From Chloroflexota bacterium (GTDB lineage Bacteria > Chloroflexota > Dehalococcoidia > SM23-28-2 > RBG-16-64-32), in the NCBI GenBank assembly GCA_022561095.1, contig JADFRV010000057.1:1-11159 (forward strand): a stretch of 11,159 nt of DNA, in the 5' to 3' direction. The first letter of the stretch is position 1. Each line of letters opens with the position of its first letter. This document shows positions 5,884-11,159 of the stretch, piece by piece. The position numbers and the translations under genes are program-made. The notes beneath the pieces were generated by a model, which was given only the letters and a program-made list of their open reading frames with translations, did no database searches and was not told where the DNA came from.

Positions 5884-7242
5884 GTGGCGCGCGCCAGGGT
5901 CCGCCCCTCCCCGGCAGGAAATATTACAGGCAAGCCCGTAGTCGCCATCGTAGGGCGACCCAACGTCGGCAAGTCCACGCTGTTCAACCGCCTGATAGGC
6001 GGCCGTCACGCTATCGTGGAGGACATCGCGGGGACGACGCGGGACCGCCTGTACGGAGAGGTGCAGCTGGGCAGGCTCTCGTTCGCCGTCATCGATACCG
6101 GCGGGCTCGTACCGGCCGCGGACGAAGGCTACCCGGCGCTGATCCGGCTTCAGGTTGAGACGGCGATGGCGGAGGCGGAGGTTATCCTGTTCCTGGTGGA
6201 CGCTGTCTCCGGCTGCACGCCCGCGGATGAGGAGATCGCGCAGCTCCTGCGGCAAACGGACAAGCCGGTGCTTCTGGTGGCCAACAAGGCCGACAACGAC
6301 CGCCGCCGTGAGGCCGCCGCTGAGTTCTACGAGCTTGCGATGGGCGACCCCATCCTGGTTAGCGCCTATCACGCCATTGGCGTGGGCGATCTCCGCGAGC
6401 GGCTGGAGGAGCTGCTGCCGCCGGTGGAGCCGGAGGCGCCCACGGAGACGCTGCGACTGGCTATCGTGGGGCGGCCCAACGTCGGCAAATCGGCGCTGGT
6501 GAACGCGATCCTGGGACAGGAGCGGGTGCTGGTGAGCGAGGAGCCCGGCACCACGCGCGATGCGGTGGACACGCCGTTCGAATACGGAGGGCAGGAGCTG
6601 GTGCTTATCGATACGGCGGGGATCCGCCGCCGCGGCAAGGTTACGCGCGGCATCGAGAAGTACAGTGTTATGCGGGCGCAGGAGGCGCTGGCGCGGGCGG
6701 ACATCGGGCTGCTGGTAGTGGACGCATCGGAGGGGCTGACGGCGCAGGACCTGCACATCGCGGGCTACATCGCAGACGCCCATAAGGGGCTCATCGTGGT
6801 GGCCAATAAGTGGGACCTCGTGGAGGACACGGAGGAGAGCCGCGAACGGTTCGCGAGCAGGGAACTGCGCCGGTTTCGGTTCGCGCCCTGGGCGCCGCTG
6901 GCGTTCGTATCGGCCAAGACCGGCTTGAACATCGATGGGCTCCTGGATCTGGCGCTGGAGGTCCGCGAGACGCGCGGGCAGCGGGTGCCCACGCCGGAGC
7001 TGAACGCGGTTATCCAAAAGGCGGTGGCGGAGCACCGGCCGCCGTCCAAGGGCCGGCGGGCGCTGCGCATCCTGTACGTGACCCAGGCGGAGGTGAACCC
7101 ACCCACGTTCGTGTTTTTCGTGAGCGACGCCAGCCTGCTACACTTCTCGTACAAGCGCTACATGGAGAAGGCAGTGCGCAAGGCTTTCGGGTTTGAAGGG
7201 ACTGCCATCCGGCTCATCTTCCGCAGTAGGGGCAGCGGCTGA
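5884..7242 (+). CDS. der: Ribosome-assembly GTPase Der (EngA), double Era-like GTPase
   Basis: Der is an essential GTPase that acts on the maturing 50S subunit. Two tandem GTPase domains are clear. Domain 1 has GRPNVGKS (24-31), DTGG (71-74) and NKAD (134-137). Domain 2 has GRPNVGKS (196-203), DTAG (243-246) and NKWD (308-311), with the switch motif EPGTTRDAVDT between. The C-terminal KH-like domain follows (about 360-445, including TQAEVNPPTFVFFV and HFSYKRYMEKAVRKAFGF). At 452 aa it is full length. The GTG at 5884 begins 2 nt after the cdaR stop and adds about 15 residues before the usual KPVVAIVGRPN start. It overlaps plsY by 1 nt. Confidence 0.96.
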   Translation: MARARVRPSPAGNITGKPVVAIVGRPNVGKSTLFNRLIGGRHAIVEDIAGTTRDRLYGEVQLGRLSFAVIDTGGLVPAADEGYPALIRLQVETAMAEAEVILFLVDAVSGCTPADEEIAQLLRQTDKPVLLVANKADNDRRREAAAEFYELAMGDPILVSAYHAIGVGDLRERLEELLPPVEPEAPTETLRLAIVGRPNVGKSALVNAILGQERVLVSEEPGTTRDAVDTPFEYGGQELVLIDTAGIRRRGKVTRGIEKYSVMRAQEALARADIGLLVVDASEGLTAQDLHIAGYIADAHKGLIVVANKWDLVEDTEESRERFASRELRRFRFAPWAPLAFVSAKTGLNIDGLLDLALEVRETRGQRVPTPELNAVIQKAVAEHRPPSKGRRALRILYVTQAEVNPPTFVFFVSDASLLHFSYKRYMEKAVRKAFGFEGTAIRLIFRSRGSG

Positions 7243-7889
7243 TGCTGCTAGAGTTTGCGGCGGTCATCGCCATCTCGTATCTTGTAGGGTCGATCCCATC
7301 CGGTTACATCGTCGGGCGAGCGCTCAAGGGGATCGACGTGCGCGAATTCGGCAGCGGCGCCATCGGGGCGACCAACGTGATGCGCACGCTGGGCCGGGGG
7401 CCGTTCCTGGGCGTGCTGCTAGCCGATGCGCTGAAGGGCTACATACCGGTTCTCGTCACCTGGTTCGTGTTCGAGTCACACGGCCTGCAGGTGGCGTCCG
7501 GCCTGGCAGCGGTGCTGGGCCACGACTTCCCGCTGTACATCGGCTTCCGGGGAGGCCGCGGGGTGGCGACATCGTTCGGTGTCTACGCGGCGCTGGCGAT
7601 GCCCGTGAGCGTTAGCCTGTTGGCGGTGGGGTTGTTCATCATGCTCACCTTCCGTTACATGTCGCTCATGTCGCTTGTGATGGTGCCCCTGGGCGCATTG
7701 GTGCTGCTTGTGTTCGCGATACTCGGCGTCGGCGACGACTACACGTACACGAAGGCGGTGTTCGGCGCCTTCGCTACAGCGCTGGTGCTGGTACGGCACC
7801 TGGGGAACATCCGCCGCTTAATTCAGGGCACCGAACCGAAGCTGGGCGAGGGTGGTGACCGACAAAAGAGGGCCGTGCCAGGCGGCTGA
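7242..7889 (+). CDS. plsY: Acyl-phosphate:glycerol-3-phosphate acyltransferase PlsY
   Basis: Integral membrane enzyme moving an acyl chain from acyl-phosphate to glycerol 3-phosphate, the first step of phospholipid synthesis in most bacteria. The 215-aa product carries the family's three signatures: GSIPSGYIVGR (16-26) leading to GSGAIGATNVMR (37-48), D62-ALKG66, and GHDFP (93-97) with FRGGRGVAT (102-110, more often FKGGKGVAT). The Asn common in 'GSGNxGATN' is Ala40 here. Five to six hydrophobic helices are visible. The ATG shares its A with the der stop (TGATG, 7240-7244), so translation is probably coupled. The tail after about residue 195 is charged and cytoplasmic. It is the last gene of the operon. 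Confidence 0.94.
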   Translation: MLLEFAAVIAISYLVGSIPSGYIVGRALKGIDVREFGSGAIGATNVMRTLGRGPFLGVLLADALKGYIPVLVTWFVFESHGLQVASGLAAVLGHDFPLYIGFRGGRGVATSFGVYAALAMPVSVSLLAVGLFIMLTFRYMSLMSLVMVPLGALVLLVFAILGVGDDYTYTKAVFGAFATALVLVRHLGNIRRLIQGTEPKLGEGGDRQKRAVPGG

Positions 7890-7913
7890 TAGGCGAACTC
7901 TCAATCCCCGTTG

Positions 7914-7947
7914 TAAAATGACTGGTGTGGGCCTCAACTCTCACACC
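7914..7947 (+). promoter_or_regulatory. Candidate -10 element and leader hairpin before the HEAT-repeat gene
   Basis: TAAAAT (7914-7919) is a good -10; no clear -35 is present at 17 bp. The predicted start near 7926 falls inside GGTGTG (7924-7929), which pairs with CACACC (7942-7947) across a 12 nt loop. The ATG at 7957 lies 9 nt beyond the stem. If used, this promoter excludes the ATG at 7918, which overlaps the -10. Confidence 0.3.
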
Positions 7948-7956
7948 GCCGCGATT

Positions 7957-8883
7957 ATGGAGTTCGTAAGCTATCTGGACGGCCTTAAGGACCCGGCCAC
8001 GCAGCTGAGCGTGACCGGCCTGCAGCACCTCGACGCTCTAGAGTCCGAGCAGGCCGAGGCGTTCCGCTCCGCCTGGCCTGCGATCGACCTTGAGCGTAGG
8101 CGGCAGGTGATCCATCGGCTTGTAGAGCTGACGGAAGACAACATAGACCTGAACTTCGACACGGTGTTCTTCGCGGCGATGGAGGACGGAGACGCCGCCG
8201 TCCGCTCCGATGCGGTACGCGGCCTCTGGGAGTACGAAGAGAGCAACCTGATTCCGCCGCTGTTGCGCCTGCTGGAGCGGGACGAAGAGGCGGAAGTGCG
8301 GGCAGAGGCAGCGCTAGCGCTGGGCCGGTTTGTGCTGCTCTCCTCGCTAGGCAACCTCCAAGAGCATCAATATCGGAAGGCGGAGCAGGGGTTGCGCCGG
8401 ACTATCGAGGATAAGCTGGAGGTGGAGGAGGTACGAGCGAGGGCGTTGGAGGCGATCGGCGCTTCCTGCCAGCCCTGGGTGAGCGAGGCGATCGAGGAGG
8501 CTTACGGGGGTGAAGACGTACGCCTGAAGCTCAGCGCCCTGCACGCTATGGGGCGGAGCTGCGAACCGCGCTGGCTGCCGACGCTAATAGACGAGCTGGC
8601 GAATGACGACCCCGAAGCACGCTATGAGGCCGTCACGGCTCTCGGCTCCCTTGCTGACAGGAAAGCGGTGGCCCACCTGGACCCGGTTCTGTGCGATCCT
8701 GACCCGGAGGTGCAGGAGGCTGCTATCATGGCGCTGGGACAGATTGGCGGCAGCGAGGCGAAGGCGCTGCTGCGCCCGCTGCTGGGGGACTCCTCGCCCG
8801 GCGTACAGGAGGCGGTAGGCGCCGCATTAACGGAGGCCGACTTCGCCATCGATCCTCTCTCAGCCGAGTATCGAGTTCAATGA
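7957..8883 (+). CDS. HEAT-repeat protein, 308 aa
   Basis: Soluble, acidic, all-helical protein. An N-terminal helical cap (residues 1-70, including LERRRQVIHRLVELTEDN) leads into HEAT-type hairpins. Recognisable units carry 'D.d..VR..A...L' cores: 76-106 (DGDAAVRSDAVRGLWEYEES), 108-125 (RDEEAEVRAEAALALGRF), and several more in the second half, such as DDPEARYEAVTALGSL, DPDPEVQEAAIMALGQIGG and DSSPGVQEAVGAALTEADF. Such scaffolds bind proteins; no catalytic motif is seen and no specific partner can be named. I chose the ATG at 7957 (MEFVSYLDGLKDP) because homologues I recall begin this way; ATG 7918 and GTG 7852 are alternatives. None has a good ribosome-binding site. The stop overlaps the next start (ATGA). 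Confidence 0.8.
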   Translation: MEFVSYLDGLKDPATQLSVTGLQHLDALESEQAEAFRSAWPAIDLERRRQVIHRLVELTEDNIDLNFDTVFFAAMEDGDAAVRSDAVRGLWEYEESNLIPPLLRLLERDEEAEVRAEAALALGRFVLLSSLGNLQEHQYRKAEQGLRRTIEDKLEVEEVRARALEAIGASCQPWVSEAIEEAYGGEDVRLKLSALHAMGRSCEPRWLPTLIDELANDDPEARYEAVTALGSLADRKAVAHLDPVLCDPDPEVQEAAIMALGQIGGSEAKALLRPLLGDSSPGVQEAVGAALTEADFAIDPLSAEYRVQ

Positions 8884-9326
8884 CTCGCAAGTCAGGTAAG
8901 ATGCCGGTAGAGCGAGCAGTATCGGCGGGCGGTGTCGTGCTGAGGGAGGGGGCCGCGGGGGCGGAGGTGGTGATCTGCGGTCGTGACTCGGATAACGTCT
9001 GGGGGCTCCCCAAAGGGACGCTCGACGAAGGCGAGTCGCTGCGGGAGGCGGCGGTCCGCGAAGTGAGCGAGGAGACCGGCCTAAAGGTGGAGATAGTGAA
9101 GAAGATTGGCGTCGTCGAGTACTGGTTCTCCGCTGACGGCGTCCGCTATCACAAGTGGGTGCATCACTACCTGATGCGCTCCACGGGCGGCCGCACCGCG
9201 GACCACGACGCGGAGCACGACCGGGTTGAGTGGATGCCTGTGGACGAGGCGATAGGAAGGTTGACGTTCGACAACGATAAGAATATGGTGCGACAGGCGA
9301 TGTCCAAGTTGAAGGGAGCATCGTGA
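8880..9326 (+). CDS. Nudix hydrolase
   Basis: Hydrolyses a nucleoside diphosphate linked to another group, with Mg2+. A complete Nudix box occupies residues 46-68: G46-x5-E52-x7-R60-E61-V-S-E64-E65-T-G67-L, preceded by the WGLPKG entry motif. The N-terminal SAGGVVLREG strand and the overall 148 aa resemble MutT/Ap4A-hydrolase-like members (the 'VWGLPKGTLDEGES' form). The substrate cannot be fixed; Ap4A, ADP-ribose or oxidised nucleotides are all possible. The start overlaps the HEAT gene stop by 4 nt (ATGA), and its own stop overlaps the next GTG start (GTGA), so the three genes are probably translated together. Confidence 0.9.
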   Translation: MTRKSGKMPVERAVSAGGVVLREGAAGAEVVICGRDSDNVWGLPKGTLDEGESLREAAVREVSEETGLKVEIVKKIGVVEYWFSADGVRYHKWVHHYLMRSTGGRTADHDAEHDRVEWMPVDEAIGRLTFDNDKNMVRQAMSKLKGAS

Positions 9327-9886
9327 GCGGATTTCCGCGCGACGACGTCATCGTCCGCAGCCGCAGGACGGTAGTCCGCCGTAAGCGGCTGGCCGACGCC
9401 GCCGACGAGTACGCCTGGCGCAGCGACGAGGAGCTGGCGCGCTTCGACGCCTCCAACCCAACGCGGATCCCCTTCCCGGACTACCAGCGCAACTGGTCGT
9501 TCGATATGCGGTTCACGGACACGGCGGGGCGCTCCTTCGCAGTGGAGGACGAGAACGGCCGGCACATAGGCAACATCATGTACTACAACCACGACGCCGA
9601 CCGTCGCGAGGCCGAGCTCGGCATCAGCATCGGCAGGCGGGACTGCTGGGCCCAAGGGTACGGCAGCGATGCGGTGGCGGCGCTGGTGGCTTATCTTTTC
9701 CGCACAACCGAGCTGCAGCGCCTGTACCTGCATACGCTGGACTGGAACGAGCGCGCTCACCGCTCTTTCCAAAAGGCAGGGTTCACGGAGTGCGGCTCCT
9801 CCTGGCGCAACGGCAACACGTTTCTGGTCATGGAGATCCGCCGCGAGTGGGCGAAGGCGGAGGCCGAGCGAGGGGTGCCGGCCTAA
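9323..9886 (+). CDS. GNAT-family N-acetyltransferase, RimJ/RimL-like
   Basis: Transfers an acetyl group from acetyl-CoA to an amine. Acetyl-CoA loop: residues 106-114, R-D-C-W-A-Q111-G-Y-G114 (the Q/RxxGxG motif A), with the preceding strand ELGISIG. The later L-x-L-HTLDWNERAHRSFQKAGF block (motif B, about 136-155) is characteristic of RimJ/RimL-like enzymes acting on protein N-termini, antibiotics or small amines. The first about 60 residues (KRLADAADEYAWRSDEELARFD...) match the lid region of this subgroup. The GTG at 9323 overlaps the Nudix stop (GTGA), with AAGGGAG 6 nt upstream. 187 aa is a normal length. Substrate unknown. It faces the methyltransferase gene, with 36 nt between the stops. 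Confidence 0.85.
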   Translation: MSGFPRDDVIVRSRRTVVRRKRLADAADEYAWRSDEELARFDASNPTRIPFPDYQRNWSFDMRFTDTAGRSFAVEDENGRHIGNIMYYNHDADRREAELGISIGRRDCWAQGYGSDAVAALVAYLFRTTELQRLYLHTLDWNERAHRSFQKAGFTECGSSWRNGNTFLVMEIRREWAKAEAERGVPA

Positions 9887-9922
9887 GCTAGGTCAGGCTG
9901 CCGGCCACAAGGGATTGCTCAA

Positions 9923-10894
9923 CTACTTCCGGCCGTAGGTAACGGCATGTACAGGCGTAAGGTCAAAGGAGCCGACGTTACGGAAGCCGTGCTTGCCAAG
10001 CAGATCGACGAAGGCCTGAGTCGGCAGTAGCTGGTCGTCAATGAGCGCCTCAAAGAACTGAATACCGCACATGACGCGCGCGGGCACGGTGCGGCAGCCT
10101 TCCGTCGAGTCCGGGAAGGGGAAGTCAGAGATAACGAAGTAGCCATCAGGCTTGAGGGCACGGAGGACGTTGATGGTGGTTTTGTCGATATCGCGGCACT
10201 CATGCATGGAGACGTTGATGAGGGCCACATCGTACTGTTCGTTGTCGTTGATCTCCTCCAGCATGCCGCGGGTCAGGGACACTCTGTCCTGTAGCCCGAC
10301 CTCTTTAAGCCTGTCCGCGACAAGCTCCAACGAATAGGCATCGCCGTCCAGGCCGACAAAGGTAGATTGAGGGTAGGTCTGCGCCATGCGTATCAAGCCG
10401 ACGCCGGCGCCGCAGGCCAGCTCCAGGATGTGCGCTCCTTGATCCAACCGATCGGACAGGCCCGGAACGCGGGCGAAGCCGCCGGGGATGAGACGAGTAT
10501 AGAAGGGGCGAGCGGTCTCGCTGACGCTTTGGATGAAGGTGGGGCTGCACTGATCCCACCAGATGCGCTGGCCGGATGGGAGGTTCTCCGCAAAGAGATC
10601 GAAAATTTCAGGCTGGACCATGATTCCGGGTATGCCGCCGATGTAGCCTGGGAAATCGCGGTCGAGGAGCAGTTTGTCAACGTGAGGCGCCAGCTCGAAT
10701 GCCTGGTCTTCGCCCGACTCCAGAATCTCAGAGGCGTAGGCGGCACGGCACCATACCTGGACGTATAAGGGGTCTAACCCCGTTTGCTTGGCCAAACCCT
10801 CGGCGGTAACGCCCTGGGGATGGTTGGCGATCTCAGCCAGGAGGCCCAGACGGAGGCCTATGTCCATAGTCCTTACGCCAACGTATCCGGCCAC
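9923..10894 (-). CDS. SAM-dependent class I methyltransferase with N-terminal winged-helix domain
   Basis: Two parts are visible. The first about 90 residues form a winged-helix/dimerisation region (LGLLAEIANHPQGVTAEGLA, TGLDPLYVQVWCRAAY). A Rossmann methyltransferase follows, with motif I E158-LACGAGVG166, acidic motif II end FVGLDGD (179-185), and YDVALINVSMHECRD and LRALKPDGYFVISD as later strands. This resembles small-molecule (polyketide or quinone-type) methyltransferases. The substrate is unknown. The GTG at 10894 is the first standard start (323 aa) but has no ribosome-binding site. The frame stays open to a stop at 11018-11020, and a GGAGG at 10970-10974 points to an ACG codon at 10961-10963, which would add 23 residues (TTQPSPEEIQQ...AGKLLSQ) typical of such enzymes. 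The true 5' end is probably 10963. Confidence 0.82.
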   Translation of the reverse strand: MAGYVGVRTMDIGLRLGLLAEIANHPQGVTAEGLAKQTGLDPLYVQVWCRAAYASEILESGEDQAFELAPHVDKLLLDRDFPGYIGGIPGIMVQPEIFDLFAENLPSGQRIWWDQCSPTFIQSVSETARPFYTRLIPGGFARVPGLSDRLDQGAHILELACGAGVGLIRMAQTYPQSTFVGLDGDAYSLELVADRLKEVGLQDRVSLTRGMLEEINDNEQYDVALINVSMHECRDIDKTTINVLRALKPDGYFVISDFPFPDSTEGCRTVPARVMCGIQFFEALIDDQLLPTQAFVDLLGKHGFRNVGSFDLTPVHAVTYGRK

Positions 10895-10969
10895 CTGGGA
10901 GAGCAGTTTGCCTGCCTGCTGCTGTGTCGCCTGCTGTATCTCTTCAGGGGATGGCTGAGTCGTGAGAAA

Positions 10970-10974
10970 CCTCC
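10970..10974 (-). promoter_or_regulatory. Ribosome-binding site pointing to an ACG codon
   Basis: On the minus strand GGAGG is followed by six bases (TTTCTC) and then ACG at 10963-10961, in frame with the methyltransferase. No ATG, GTG or TTG exists in frame between here and the upstream stop. Either ACG initiates, or the base is a sequence error or mutation of ATG. Confidence 0.45.
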
Positions 10975-11023
10975 GATATACGATAATCTTGTCTTTGGTA
11001 AGAGTTCCGGGCAGCCTCTAGGG

Positions 11024-11158
11024 TTAAGCCTGGGAGACCGGCCGGCCGGGGAGATCGAGGTCCGGCGGGGGCGGTGCGGGATTCTCCACGCCGAATAGCA
11101 GTTGGGTGGGTACCAGGGAGACGAGCTCCGCCAGCTCCCACTTGCCGTCCTTGGTGAT
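11024..11158 (-). CDS. C-terminal 44 residues of an unrecognised protein, cut by the window edge
   Basis: A minus-strand frame enters from the right edge (ITKDGKWELAELVSLVPTQLL...) and ends at the TAA complementary to 11024-11026. The sequence reads like real protein: a KDGKWEL strand, a helix, then a proline-rich tail (FGVENPAPPPPDLDLPG). The overlapping frame (10944-11141) is an Arg/Pro-rich shadow. The gap to the methyltransferase's likely ACG start is about 60 nt, so the two may be co-transcribed. Too little is visible for a functional call. Confidence 0.5.
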   Translation of the reverse strand: MTKDGKWELAELVSLVPTQLLFGVENPAPPPPDLDLPGRPVSQA

Positions 11159-11159
11159 C

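Noticed and set aside
5449..7035. A 528-codon open frame on the minus strand across cdaR and der
   Set aside because: It lies antisense to der, whose two GTPase domains are unmistakable. The frame is Arg/His/Leu-rich and low in motif content, as expected from the complement of GC-biased codons.
7852..7917. Longer start (GTG 7852) for the HEAT-repeat gene overlapping plsY
   Set aside because: The added residues (VTDKRGPCQAADRRTLNPRCK) do not look like protein and overlap the plsY tail by 38 nt. A -10-like element lies inside this stretch.
9875..9908. Inverted repeat between the GNAT and methyltransferase stops as a bidirectional terminator
   Set aside because: GTGCCGGC and GCCGGCCAC pair only with a bulge and a loop of about 17 nt, and no T-run follows on either strand.

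Overview
The window is a high-GC bacterial chromosome fragment. The intact housekeeping genes run from about 2.85 kb to 9.9 kb. They are ornithine carbamoyltransferase, the diadenylate cyclase CdaA, its YbbR-type partner CdaR, the GTPase Der and the acyltransferase PlsY. GTG starts, 1-16 nt gaps or overlaps between genes, and the HEAT / Nudix / GNAT / methyltransferase neighbourhood resemble uncultured Chloroflexota (Dehalococcoidia or SAR202-like). That placement is from recall of family style and is only moderately certain.

Positions 1-2152 are different in character. This is a chain of six or seven very small plus-strand genes, nearly all joined by 4-16 nt overlaps, with strong Shine-Dalgarno sequences and a looser, lower-GC codon choice. 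Three of the products carry Cys/His clusters that look like small zinc-binding modules, one is a 47-residue single-span membrane protein, and one (187 aa) has short motifs reminiscent of DNA sliding clamps. No integrase, terminase, capsid or replication gene is visible, so I call it a phage-like or mobile-element-like module and not a proven prophage. It ends in a purine-rich acidic-tail coding tract at about 2085-2205.

A minus-strand gene for a two-span membrane protein (2260-2643) separates the module from the core genes. A 206 bp divergent intergenic region (2644-2849) holds candidate promoters in both directions and a 5'-leader hairpin for the argF operon.

The argF-cdaA-cdaR-der-plsY run looks like one operon. 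CdaA makes the second messenger c-di-AMP at the membrane, and CdaR is its membrane-anchored regulator. The glmM gene that often follows them is absent. Der acts in 50S ribosome assembly, and PlsY makes lysophosphatidic acid for membrane lipids. A second transcription unit (HEAT-repeat protein, Nudix hydrolase, GNAT acetyltransferase) follows, with ATGA/GTGA stop-start overlaps. On the opposite strand lie a SAM-dependent methyltransferase, whose best ribosome-binding site points to an ACG codon, and the C-terminal end of an unrecognised gene at the right edge.

No stretch longer than 300 bases lacks a gene. I saw no tRNA, rRNA, CRISPR array, insertion sequence or convincing intrinsic terminator.
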